DNA of 64,000 nucleotides. Origin: Cyanomargarita calcarea GSE-NOS-MK-12-04C (GTDB taxonomy: Bacteria; Cyanobacteriota; Cyanobacteriia; Cyanobacteriales; Nostocaceae). Position numbers and translations under genes: made by a program. Numbering within the stretch: the first letter of the stretch is position 1; the number at the start of each line of letters is the position of its first letter. A model generated the notes under the pieces. It was not told the DNA's origin. It saw nothing but the letters and a program-made list of their open reading frames with translations, and ran no database searches. Below, one piece after another: positions 9,860 through 18,819 of this stretch. The stretch spans positions 62,001-126,000 of the forward strand of contig JAHHGZ010000015.1 of NCBI GenBank assembly GCA_019359595.1, in the 5' to 3' direction.

Positions 9860-11350
9860 TCAGACCTTTTGCCTTTCATTGTTTGGCAACCTCTTACACT
9901 TGAAGGGCAAATCAAGAATTGACATATTTCGTAAGCCAACTTTCGATAATCGTTGGCTTTCACCTTTTATACCCGTAAATAAGCTTTCAGTTTTTAATTT
10001 TGAGTTTTGAGTCAATTCTGATTGATGAAGTTCTGCTAAGTATCCTGTAACATAGTCCATTATTAAAGGCTCTAAACTAAATCCGATATGACTCTGCACA
10101 ATCATGGAACGGCGCATTAGAGAATTAATTGCATCTAAAAGCGATCGCTTTGTGGTGATAGTCGCAACTTTTTCATTTAACTGTTCTAGGGTGACTGGCT
10201 CTCGATTTATTGCCAGCCATTGTATTACTTCTTGTTCTAGCAAAGACAATCTGTTAAATTGATTCTCTAGGAGGTTGCGAATATCTTCAAAAAGTGCAGT
10301 TTCACACTCAATATATTCCAGCACTGTTGCAATACTGCCATTGAGAAATTCTTGGGTAGCGGTGGCGACTACTTTGAGTACTAACGGATTTCCGCCATAG
10401 TGTTTAACAAGTCTGTTCCATTCGGCCTCGGTACCTGTAAAGTTTCCTTTGTATTCAAATAGTTCTCGTCCTTCGCTAGGGAGCAGTCCATTTAGCTGTA
10501 GCGAGCGTACGGGTAAGCGTTCTCCTTCGAGTAAGGCAATTTCTCTTAACTTTTCTCGACTGGTTAGTAACAAGCAACTTTGGTGCGGTACGTTTCCAAT
10601 CGCCTTAAGCATTTGCCCGTAAACATCATACCCCGTTTGGTAGGCTCCTACTTGACAACCGCTATCAAGGATAGTCTCAGCATTATCCAAAATTAGCAAA
10701 CAACGCTGTTGCTTGAGACATTTAAATAGAGAAGTTAGTTTTTTGTCTAAGCTCGCGGGTATTGCTGTATCTTTGCCTTGTATGGGCAACAGAAATGAAA
10801 GAATACTAGTTAGCAAATCCTCTAAGGATGGCGCATTTTGCAGCGATCGCCAAATAACGACCTCAAACTCAGTTTGAATTTGCAGTCCTAATTTCACCGC
10901 AAGGGAAGTTTTGCCAATCCCACCTATTCCCAACACTGTTACTAACCGACAATTGTCTTCTAAAATCCACTGTTGCAGTTGCGCCAATTCTTGCTCTCGA
11001 CCAAAGAATACCGATACATCAACAGCTTCGTCCCAATCCTGTGCTTTGTTTGCTACTTCTTCCTGATGTGAGATAGGTGGAGCAAAATCTCCTTGAGATA
11101 ATTCTAAGCTAAACGCTCGCAGAAAATATTCTATAGATAGCTTATCAACAGCTTCTTGTCGCTTGAGAATGCGAGAAATAGTTTGCAGCGATAGTCCAGT
11201 GCGCTCGTTCAATTGTTCGCGAGTAAAACGCAATCCCCAGTTGTGTTCTGATTCTGCTAAGAGCATTGCTTGCTGGAGCTTTTGCCATCCCTTGGTAGTG
11301 AGAATAACACCGCGTCCCCGTTTCGATTTAGGAGTACATTTATCAGACAT
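9860..11350 (-). CDS. HTH-NB-ARC STAND-type regulator, probably C-terminally truncated
   Basis: 496 residues. An N-terminal helix-turn-helix (residues ~41-66, REQLNERTGLSLQTISRIL) is followed by an NB-ARC ATPase with Walker A GIGGIGKT (141-148), Walker B CLLILDNAE and a sensor-like LLTSREK. STAND ATPases normally end in a repeat sensor (WD40, TPR or pentapeptide). Here the protein stops soon after the winged-helix region with an atypical tail, so the sensor is probably lost. The NB-ARC part closely resembles that of the large CHAT-NB-ARC-WD40 protein at 47-51 kb (shared DVS(V/I)F(F/Y)GR and NCRL(V/I)(T/S)V), so the two are paralogous modules. Confidence 0.8.
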   Translation of the reverse strand: MSDKCTPKSKRGRGVILTTKGWQKLQQAMLLAESEHNWGLRFTREQLNERTGLSLQTISRILKRQEAVDKLSIEYFLRAFSLELSQGDFAPPISHQEEVANKAQDWDEAVDVSVFFGREQELAQLQQWILEDNCRLVTVLGIGGIGKTSLAVKLGLQIQTEFEVVIWRSLQNAPSLEDLLTSILSFLLPIQGKDTAIPASLDKKLTSLFKCLKQQRCLLILDNAETILDSGCQVGAYQTGYDVYGQMLKAIGNVPHQSCLLLTSREKLREIALLEGERLPVRSLQLNGLLPSEGRELFEYKGNFTGTEAEWNRLVKHYGGNPLVLKVVATATQEFLNGSIATVLEYIECETALFEDIRNLLENQFNRLSLLEQEVIQWLAINREPVTLEQLNEKVATITTKRSLLDAINSLMRRSMIVQSHIGFSLEPLIMDYVTGYLAELHQSELTQNSKLKTESLFTGIKGESQRLSKVGLRNMSILDLPFKCKRLPNNERQKV

Positions 11351-11439
11351 AAGCCAGCCACCTGATGATAGAGGTTTAAAATTCTCTTCTATTTGCTCAT
11401 GGGTAGCACTTTAATTGAGTTATGCAAATTCATGGGATT

Positions 11440-11730
11440 TTAGAGGATGTGTATGACTTCTGTTTCTTCAACAGCCCGACTCAAAATAAAGTTAAATTCA
11501 GTCGTATAAAAAGCTTTTTTACCATCATACGCATCATGTTTTTGCAGTTTCATAATTGTGGAGGACATGACTGCAAAAGAGGTATCAGAGTCGAGGTAAG
11601 GGTCATTCTCCGGGTATATTTGCGTAATTAATGGTGTAAAGCCTGCTGCACTTAGTTTGAAGTGAATATGTGCAGGTCGTTTGGTATGGCGACCCAAAAG
11701 CCTATTCTGTATGAAGATGCACATAATCAA
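11440..11730 (-). pseudogene. Intradiol ring-cleavage dioxygenase fragment
   Basis: The translated fragment contains RPAHIHFKL and TQIYPENDPYLDSD, matching the C-terminal iron-binding part of catechol/hydroxyquinol 1,2-dioxygenase-type proteins (HIH motif). The N-terminal two thirds, including the tyrosine ligands, are missing. Upstream (11731-11782) lies a palindromic C-rich/G-rich repeat that ends the homology and supplies a spurious ORF start. It is presumably a dead gene; the original substrate is unknown. Confidence 0.7.
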
Positions 11731-11782
11731 GACCCCCCTGTAGTCCCCCCTTGGCAAGGGGGGACGGCGTAGCCGGGGGTTA
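11731..11782. repeat. Dispersed palindromic repeat
   Basis: CCCCCCTTGGCAAGGGGGG forms a perfect hairpin within 11745-11765, followed by GGCGTAGCCGGGGGTT. This is a common type of cyanobacterial intergenic repeat. It marks the broken edge of the dioxygenase remnant. Confidence 0.65.
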
Positions 11783-11916
11783 ATATATGCAGCTTCACAA
11801 AGAAACAATATCAGTAGATAATATACTTAATCTAATTTGTGAAAACTCGAAATACTTGCTCTATGCTAATGAAGAACCAAAAGACTATTAAAAAATTTCG
11901 GACAAAAACTAGATAA

Positions 11917-12534
11917 CTAATTTTTAAGCAGGCGGTTTAACGCTTCAGGACGAAAAATGCTGAACTGAGAGGAATTCGTATCATTAAAAGTTTGGTAAAT
12001 AAATAATTTTCCTTGGTAAATATTAATCTTGAAATTATTGGATAAATTAGATTTACGGCTCTCGACCTGTTTTGCCCTGATAAAATCTTTCTTAATTTGC
12101 TCACTATATATTTTTTGGATGAGTTTAAGTCCTTCCGAATCTTTTTGAGTAAAGCTTAAAGAAGGACGCATTCTACTATAATCTCGATAATCAACAGTTT
12201 GACTTTCAACAATTTTATTGGAGTTTACAAATACTTCAAATGATATGTATGAAGCTGATTGACCTAGTTTTTGACCAAGTTTAATAATACTTTGGTAGTC
12301 TGGATAATGGTCTTCAAGCTTTTGAACAGCTTGCAATGGAGGCAAAAATTTGTGACTTCTAGACCATGCTATTACTTGTTTAACTGTTTGACCTGGTAAT
12401 CCAGATAAATTATTAGCTGTTAGTTGGGTCTTCTCTGTGGAATAATTAAGATTATTCTGCGCCATTGATGGGGTAACTATACCTCCAATGCCTATTAATT
12501 CGACTAGTAATTTCGTAATAAGATAACTTTTCAC
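11917..12534 (-). CDS. Secreted hypothetical protein
   Basis: 205 residues starting with GTG at 12534, chosen because AAGGAG lies about 10 nt upstream and the frame then begins with a signal peptide (hydrophobic stretch LLVELIGIGGIVTPSMA, probable cleavage after SMA-Q). The mature part is polar, with no motif I recognise and no further membrane span. It lies in a run of short minus-strand genes of low GC content. Function unknown. Confidence 0.65.
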   Translation of the reverse strand: MKSYLITKLLVELIGIGGIVTPSMAQNNLNYSTEKTQLTANNLSGLPGQTVKQVIAWSRSHKFLPPLQAVQKLEDHYPDYQSIIKLGQKLGQSASYISFEVFVNSNKIVESQTVDYRDYSRMRPSLSFTQKDSEGLKLIQKIYSEQIKKDFIRAKQVESRKSNLSNNFKINIYQGKLFIYQTFNDTNSSQFSIFRPEALNRLLKN

Positions 12535-12688
12535 TTTTCTACTTCTCCTTTTTATTTATGCAGTGAGAATTCCAGTTTTGGATAATCATATTGAAAGTTT
12601 TGTAAAGAAATGGGAAAGGGTAAAAAGCTTAAAAAATTAACTTTTACCCAATCTCCCAAATAACTGCAATGTTTATGAACCAGTAATG

Positions 12689-12946
12689 TTAGTCAGCAGT
12701 TGGTATTTGATTAATTAAAATATCCCAAGTCCGTTGACCAACTGTTCCATCTTTAACTAGTCCATTATTACTTTGGAATTCCTTGACTCTAGATTCAGTT
12801 TGGTCGCCAAAAATTCCATCGGAGCCAATAGGCTTATATCCAAAAGATGCTAACAATTGCTGCAACAATCTTACCGATTGACCAGAGTATCCTTTTTGAA
12901 GCAATGGTTGAGCAACTTGCTTAGATTGTACATTTTGAGCTTGCAT
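12689..12946 (-). CDS. Small peptidoglycan-binding domain protein
   Basis: About 85 residues from the ATG at 12946; AGGAG sits 10 nt upstream, so the earlier ATG at 12976 is not used. The body is one PG_binding_1 domain: GYSGQSVRLLQQLLASFGY, DGIFGDQTESRVKEFQ, GLVKDGTVGQRTWDIL. These three-helix domains bind peptidoglycan and normally accompany a hydrolase, but here the domain stands alone with no visible signal peptide, only a short polar N-terminus. Export may use another route or the protein may be cytoplasmic. Confidence 0.8.
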   Translation of the reverse strand: MQAQNVQSKQVAQPLLQKGYSGQSVRLLQQLLASFGYKPIGSDGIFGDQTESRVKEFQSNNGLVKDGTVGQRTWDILINQIPTAD

Positions 12947-13253
12947 GATGAAATTCTCCTTACAATTGTGTTTCAAAATTCACGAAGAAAGAAGGAAGAA
13001 GTACCCACATGAGTAAAAGGTGGGATTGAATGAGCTTTAAACTCAGAACGCGCATTTTTATTAGCTATTCCTTCTTCCAACTTCGGTCCTTACTTCTTCC
13101 TTCATTTGTAATTAGAGGTAAGTCTAATAAAGTAGAACATTGCAGTAGATAGCGATACAATGACTAAAATCAGAGTTCTGTACCTCTCTGTTAATGAATG
13201 GGTGGAAGTAAAAGTCGATTATGCACTTTACTTGAGAAAAAAATTTGGCATTT

Positions 13254-13472
13254 TCACAGACTTACATTCACCATCACGTGGCTTCCGGTTCCCCGCCTTC
13301 TTGTCGGCCTACCTCGACTTGAACCGTCTTGTTTGTTTGCATTAATTGGTTGCTGTTTGCTTTGTGCTAGCACTGAATAGCTATTACAGTCAAATGATGC
13401 TAAAAAAATGACAAATAAAAAATAGATTGCTACGAATCTATGACGAGGTATTAGTTTTAGTTGCATACTCAT
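13254..13472 (-). pseudogene. Truncated DUF928-like secreted protein remnant
   Basis: 72 codons with an SD-like GAGG before the ATG. It begins with a signal peptide (VAIYFLFVIFLASF, ending SVLAQ) and continues into SSRGRPTRRRGTGSH, the Gly/Arg-rich start typical of cyanobacterial DUF928 proteins. It then stops after a few unrelated residues, so the remaining ~150 residues of the domain are missing. DUF928 genes are, from memory, usual companions of DUF1822 and CHASE2 genes, which lie 2 kb away. The call rests on a short segment and could be wrong. Confidence 0.5.
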
Positions 13473-13668
13473 ATCCTCTACATTTTTTTAAGAGTTATTT
13501 TGTTAAATCTTTAAAAAAAATTAAAAAAACTTATTTATATCTTGCGTTATAATAATCGCTTTTGGTTTAGAGTTCGTTAACCCACTCTACTTACCAACAC
13601 CATATAATGCTATTGGTCGAAATAAAAGTACCAATTTTGGTTAAACCGACAGTGCCAATTGCATAATT

Positions 13669-15162
13669 ATGGCAAACGAAATGCGATCTGATATCGCCAA
13701 AATACTAGAACTACAGGCCAAAGACTCTAGACCTTTGTACCGCCAATTATACGACCGTTTGCGAATAGCGATTTTGTCAGGACAACTCAAACCAGGGGCA
13801 CAGCTTCCTTCTACCCGCAGTCTTGCAAGCGAGTTAGGGATTTCTCGCAATACCGTATTGCTTGCCTACGAACAACTTTTGGCAGAAGGTTATGTGGATG
13901 GCAAGGTTGGTCGTGGAACTACTGTTGCTTATGTATTGCCAGAAACATTTCTTGCAACTTCTAACGACCTCCCTATTCTCCCCCAACAACAAGCCGTTCC
14001 CTCTCAATTATCGCAACGAGGAATAATCTTAGCAAACAATCCCTTTATCCCCAAGCCACTCTTGACACCTGAAGGCATTCAACAAAGAGCTTTTCGAGTG
14101 GGAATGCCAGCGTTAGATGCTTTCCCCCAAGAACTTTGGGCACAATTAATTGCTAAACGAGCAAAGCATTCACTCCCTGAGTTATTAAACTATCGCCACC
14201 CCGCAGGCTATTATCCTTTACGGGAAGCGATCGCATCTCATTTGGTTGTGGCACGAGGGGTTCGCTGTACGGCAGAACAGGTGATTGTGGTTGCAGGTTC
14301 CCAGGGGGCAATCGATTTGGCTGCGCAAGTACTCCTCGACCCTGGAGATGATGTCTGGATAGAAGAACCGGGGTACTTAGGTGCCCGTGGAGCTTTAGAG
14401 GGAGCAGGGGCAAATCTATTTCCTGTGCCAGTTGATACAGAAGGGCTGGATGTCGCATTTGGGATAGCCCATTGTCCGCAGGCTCGTTTGGCATATGTAA
14501 CGCCTTCCCACCAATTTCCTCTTGGGGTGACAATGAGTCTGCCACGGAGACTAGCACTACTAGAATGGGCTTTGCAGAAAAATGCTTGGTTGCTAGAAGA
14601 TGACTACGATAGCGAATATCGTTTTGCTGGGCGACCCTTGTCTGCAATGCAAGGTCTTGACCTCGCAAACCGGACTATATATATTGGCACTTTTAGTAAA
14701 GTGCTTTTTCCAGCTTTGCGCTTAGGTTATATAGTTGTTGCACCCGATACGGTAGAGGCTTTTATCACAGTCCAACGCTTGACAAAACTACATCTCCCTG
14801 CATTTGAGCAGGCAGTAGTTGCAGATTTTATAGTAGAAGGGCATTTTACACGGCATATCCGACAAATGCGGACATTATATGCAAAGCGCCGAGCAATACT
14901 GGTGAAAGCGTTGAAAGACGCACTAGAACTGGAGATTTCCGCACCAGATACTGGAATGCATCTTGTAGTTTGGCTACCACGAGGAATAAACGATCAGCTA
15001 GCATCTCAACAAGCAGCAAATCATGGGGTTGATGTACTACCAATATCTTTATTTAGTATTAATGAACATCGGTCTGGGCTAATGCTGGGCTACGCTACTG
15101 TGAATGAGCAGGAAATTCACGAAGGCGTGCAAAGGCTTGCGAAAGCCCTACGTTCAATCTAA
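13669..15162 (+). CDS. MocR-type GntR/aminotransferase transcription regulator
   Basis: 497 residues. An N-terminal GntR winged helix (~18-85: PLYRQLYDRLRIAIL, LPSTRSLASELGISRNTV) is joined to a class I aminotransferase fold with the PLP-site sequence TFSKVLFPALRLGY, where the Lys forms the Schiff base. MocR proteins such as PdxR and GabR sense PLP or amines and usually control an adjacent gene. No pyridoxal or GABA gene is next to it, so the target cannot be inferred. It sits between the DUF928 remnant and the CHAT-CHASE2 operon, ending tail-to-tail with the latter with no gap. Apparently intact. Confidence 0.88.
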   Translation: MANEMRSDIAKILELQAKDSRPLYRQLYDRLRIAILSGQLKPGAQLPSTRSLASELGISRNTVLLAYEQLLAEGYVDGKVGRGTTVAYVLPETFLATSNDLPILPQQQAVPSQLSQRGIILANNPFIPKPLLTPEGIQQRAFRVGMPALDAFPQELWAQLIAKRAKHSLPELLNYRHPAGYYPLREAIASHLVVARGVRCTAEQVIVVAGSQGAIDLAAQVLLDPGDDVWIEEPGYLGARGALEGAGANLFPVPVDTEGLDVAFGIAHCPQARLAYVTPSHQFPLGVTMSLPRRLALLEWALQKNAWLLEDDYDSEYRFAGRPLSAMQGLDLANRTIYIGTFSKVLFPALRLGYIVVAPDTVEAFITVQRLTKLHLPAFEQAVVADFIVEGHFTRHIRQMRTLYAKRRAILVKALKDALELEISAPDTGMHLVVWLPRGINDQLASQQAANHGVDVLPISLFSINEHRSGLMLGYATVNEQEIHEGVQRLAKALRSI

Positions 15163-17532
15163 TTATTTAATACTTTCAATTGCAATACGTAGTAAAGTAC
15201 TACTAGCAATAATTGCTAATACAGATGGAACCAGAGGAACCCAAGCGCCTTGTATTAACAAACCCAGGCAAACTCCAGATAAGATAATAATTGTAATGCC
15301 TCCTGCTATCCTGAAACCGAGTGTTGACTGAAAATGCCAAGAAATTACACCTCCAACAATTGCCCAACACCAAATCCATAGTGCTTCACTCCACTTTGAC
15401 AAAAACCATATTAAGGGTCGGTTGTCTAAAGTTGCACTTAAAATTTGGCTGACCATATGCGCTTGAACTACAACCCCAGGCATTTCTTCGTGAGGAAATT
15501 TTCCTGCACTATAAGGTGTAGACCAATAATCCTGAAAACTTTCGGCTACTGTTCCTATTAGGACAACGCGATTTTTGACTAATTCAGATGCTAGCTGATT
15601 ATTAAGAACATCTGCAAGAGTGACTTGTTTGGCGACTAAATCTGAGGAACGCCAATTTAACATTACTTGATGACCTAAATTATCAACTCCGTGGTATCCT
15701 CCACTGTTTTCTTCCAGATTTTGAAAGACAGTATTACCAAACTGCAAGTTTTTTTCTTGGTTAAGTGTGGGATGAATATTTTCCGATGCTAGATAAATTG
15801 TTGCTAATTGGAAACTTAAAGATTTATCAGTGTTGCAAGGTGATATCGGCGAGAGCGCTAATAATTGACGGCGAATAATATTATCAGAATCTATTACAGC
15901 GTCGCTAAAACCCAAGCGATGGGTTGGAACTTCTGGTGGTGGAGATACACCCGCGTCTTTGCTTTCTTCGCTAATTTTGCAAATAGCAATAAACTTATCA
16001 TTTTGTTGCAAAGTCTTAGCTAAATCAGCAAACTCAGATTTAACCGCATTTTCACGATAAATATCCAAACCAATCACGCGGGGTTGCATCTGTAACAATT
16101 TTGCTAAAAGTTGCGCCAATGTTTTGTCAGAAAGGGATGCCGAACCCCTTTCTCTAACTGGTTGAGACTGAACATCGGTGTTTGTGATGGTTACAATTAA
16201 AATCCGATTATCGGGTGCTTCTTCGGGACGCAACCTCATCAAACTATCAAAAGCAGAAAGTTCGTATGGTTGTAATAAGCTTAAAGAACGTATTACAATT
16301 ATCAAAATTGTTACTATAATACTTATCTTCCCAATCAATGGCACAACTCGCCGAAATTTTAATCTTTGACGAGTTTGCTCGCTAATATTTTTTGTCCAGA
16401 CAAGGGGTGCTTCGGAAGGATTTTGACAAATTACAGGTAGCCAACTAGCACAAGGAAAGTTATTTTCTAACCCCTGTAATTTTTCCCTTGCTTGTCGTAC
16501 TGCTAAATAAAAACACTCACCATCAGCAAAAGTTGACAAAAAATGCTTCAGAAACTCGTGAGCAATTAAATCTGGTATCCCCTCCCGCATTACAATTACT
16601 TGGGGAATGTCTAGAGATGCTAACTGCGGTACTAATCCTAAACCATCGCAGGAGTTAAAAATTGCCAAACTTAAGCTACGTGTTTTGCCATAGCGAGTTC
16701 CTCGAGGCGTGATAGCAGCTTTCAGTGAATTTTTTAATTGAGAAATAGTTAAACTATCGGTTGGATTAATATAAATTCTACCAGTTGCACTCTCACCTCG
16801 ACTAGAACTATGCCCTGCAAAAAAAAGAATATCCCAACCGGATTTATCCCAAAGCCACCTATCTAATTCTTGACGCTTTGGCTCAACTAAAAAAACTACT
16901 TCAGATCCCGGTAATTCTTCGAGTATAACCCTATCTTTATTGATATCAATCCCTTTACTATTACCTAAAATAGCTAATATTCTAACTTTGTTTATAAGGG
17001 TTTTATGCAAAACTTTTACACGGTCAAAATCTTGCGTACTTAAACACACTTCACTTGATTGATAATCATCCAGAAAATCCCATAAATGCCAAGGAATTCG
17101 CCGCACTTGCTCGCATTCTGTTTGAATAATCACTCTAATATCATCAGTAGAAGCTAACTTTGTACGTATTTTTTGGTCAATAGAACGAAAATACTTGGAT
17201 TTGAGCCAGATATTAATACTATTTTGCAGTTCATTACATAAATTATTAAATTCGATAGAAGAAACATTAGTTACATCTTCCTTTTCAATCTCAATATTTT
17301 CCTCAATTTCCATCCGTTTTTGCCAGCTTGGATGCTGATAGGGAGTTTCATAGAGTAAATAATAAAGTAATTGCCAACTTCTGTAGAGTTTTGCAAGCTG
17401 CGGTGCGGGAGGTAAACTACCTGTAAACTGGGTGGGTAAAGCTACATTCTCATCCCACAGTTGAACCGTAACAACAGGAAAACCTGTTTTTAAGTCACCT
17501 TGTCCCAAGTTCAGCACAACTAACTTACTCAT
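15163..17532 (-). CDS. CHAT-CHASE2 membrane protein
   Basis: 789 residues. An N-terminal CHAT (caspase-like) domain has a visible His/Cys dyad, His241 in FFAGHSS and Cys295 in FNSCDGLG. It is followed by a membrane span (~400-415), a CHASE2 sensor-like region beginning LQPYELSAFDSLMRLRP, and two to three C-terminal membrane helices. CHASE2 is normally extracytoplasmic and senses unknown signals; CHAT domains can be proteases. The fusion suggests a membrane-signal-controlled protease, as inference. It starts 2 nt after the DUF1822 gene, so translation is probably coupled. The N-terminal block resembles that of the 1507-residue protein at 47-51 kb. Confidence 0.85.
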   Translation of the reverse strand: MSKLVVLNLGQGDLKTGFPVVTVQLWDENVALPTQFTGSLPPAPQLAKLYRSWQLLYYLLYETPYQHPSWQKRMEIEENIEIEKEDVTNVSSIEFNNLCNELQNSINIWLKSKYFRSIDQKIRTKLASTDDIRVIIQTECEQVRRIPWHLWDFLDDYQSSEVCLSTQDFDRVKVLHKTLINKVRILAILGNSKGIDINKDRVILEELPGSEVVFLVEPKRQELDRWLWDKSGWDILFFAGHSSSRGESATGRIYINPTDSLTISQLKNSLKAAITPRGTRYGKTRSLSLAIFNSCDGLGLVPQLASLDIPQVIVMREGIPDLIAHEFLKHFLSTFADGECFYLAVRQAREKLQGLENNFPCASWLPVICQNPSEAPLVWTKNISEQTRQRLKFRRVVPLIGKISIIVTILIIVIRSLSLLQPYELSAFDSLMRLRPEEAPDNRILIVTITNTDVQSQPVRERGSASLSDKTLAQLLAKLLQMQPRVIGLDIYRENAVKSEFADLAKTLQQNDKFIAICKISEESKDAGVSPPPEVPTHRLGFSDAVIDSDNIIRRQLLALSPISPCNTDKSLSFQLATIYLASENIHPTLNQEKNLQFGNTVFQNLEENSGGYHGVDNLGHQVMLNWRSSDLVAKQVTLADVLNNQLASELVKNRVVLIGTVAESFQDYWSTPYSAGKFPHEEMPGVVVQAHMVSQILSATLDNRPLIWFLSKWSEALWIWCWAIVGGVISWHFQSTLGFRIAGGITIIILSGVCLGLLIQGAWVPLVPSVLAIIASSTLLRIAIESIK

Positions 17533-17534
17533 AG

Positions 17535-18788
17535 TTAAAAGCCAATAGGCTCCTCAAGCAAGAATTCTTCTCTTATACTGACATCATTTAGGGCAACTTG
17601 AATACTAAAGCGATTCCCTAAGGAAGATTTAAACCGCTTTAATTGAATATAATGGTCGTGAGTTCTGGATTGTACCTCTTGAAGAATTTTACCCGACTCC
17701 GAGAGCAAAACTAGTTTTAAATTGCTTGGCAAATAAATATCCTCAGTTGTTGGGTATATTTGGACGCGAATATTAACTTTTTGATTATCCTCTGGTGTAA
17801 GAGCAACTAATAAAACTACACCTTTTCCTTCTAACTGCATTCCTAAATCTATTACTTTAGCTCCTGTGACACGAACCTCGTTAAATCCAGAATTATTTCT
17901 AAAGCTAAAAGCTAAAGTTGTTTCATCGAAATTTAATAACATCTCAAGAGACTGCCAAGCATCCTCAAAAATATTTTCAAACCATTGGCTTAAGTTATTT
18001 ACACCTAGCTTATTTTCTTGAGGGGCTTGTTGTTTTTCTAGTAAGCATAAAAGCCGTCGCTGATAAAGTTGTTGTCTTATTTTATCAGATGCAATTATTG
18101 CCGCCCATTCTGGAAATGCTACATTTAAACGAGGTGAATATGCTGTTGTTTTACTCAGTTTCTCTAATAATTCTTCTACTTGTACGGGAGATAAATTTAT
18201 AAAATTACGTACTATCTCCGGTAAATGATGTGCAGGTTTTGAACAAGATACCCACATCACATTTAAATCTGTTATTAAATCCTCACCATTCAGAACATAA
18301 GTCCTATCGATCCCATCATATATCGCTTGTTTTCTAATTTGTTCATAGCTGGTATAACCCCAGATTCTTAACCAATTTTCTGCTAAATTTATCTGTACAG
18401 GCAAATAATAATTAGCTGCCATCTGGGGAATATCAACCCATTCTTGCTGAATTCTAAACTCCTGGAGACAGGATTTTTCACAAGGAATTAAAGCTAATCG
18501 ATTACTACCTAAACTTAACTCTGTACCGTTGAGTATTTCCCAGAAAGAAGGTAATTCATTCGGTTGACACAAAAGTTGAAAGCCGTGATATAAATCTTTG
18601 TCATCTTTTAACCAAGATTCAAAAGCATCTAAACATAGTTTGTTAAGATAAGCATTTCTCTGAGCGGCAGCATTAGAATAAAGCTGAGAAGACACAATCA
18701 ACCATGCTTCTTGTTTTTTCTCAGGTGATAATTCTACCCAAATTTGTTCTGGAAAAATTACCATTAATTCATTAAATTTAAATGTCAT
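17535..18788 (-). CDS. DUF1822 family protein
   Basis: 417 residues, soluble, no signal peptide. The N-terminal part (QRNAYLNKLCLDAFESWL) and C-terminal part (GAKVIDLGMQLEGKGVVLLVAL, VRVQIYPT) match what I recall of DUF1822, a family almost restricted to cyanobacteria and found beside CHASE2/CHAT genes. Biochemical function unknown. It is the middle gene of a tight three-gene unit, 31 bp after the sigma-like gene and 2 bp before CHAT-CHASE2, so the three products probably act in one signalling pathway. Confidence 0.75.
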   Translation of the reverse strand: MTFKFNELMVIFPEQIWVELSPEKKQEAWLIVSSQLYSNAAAQRNAYLNKLCLDAFESWLKDDKDLYHGFQLLCQPNELPSFWEILNGTELSLGSNRLALIPCEKSCLQEFRIQQEWVDIPQMAANYYLPVQINLAENWLRIWGYTSYEQIRKQAIYDGIDRTYVLNGEDLITDLNVMWVSCSKPAHHLPEIVRNFINLSPVQVEELLEKLSKTTAYSPRLNVAFPEWAAIIASDKIRQQLYQRRLLCLLEKQQAPQENKLGVNNLSQWFENIFEDAWQSLEMLLNFDETTLAFSFRNNSGFNEVRVTGAKVIDLGMQLEGKGVVLLVALTPEDNQKVNIRVQIYPTTEDIYLPSNLKLVLLSESGKILQEVQSRTHDHYIQLKRFKSSLGNRFSIQVALNDVSIREEFLLEEPIGF

Positions 18789-18819
18789 ATTAGTTTATCC
18801 TCCGTCATGATTAGATTAG

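Noticed and set aside
13160-13380. Plus-strand ORFs overlapping the DUF928 remnant
   Set aside because: Antisense to a frame with a signal peptide and SD; no recognisable protein.
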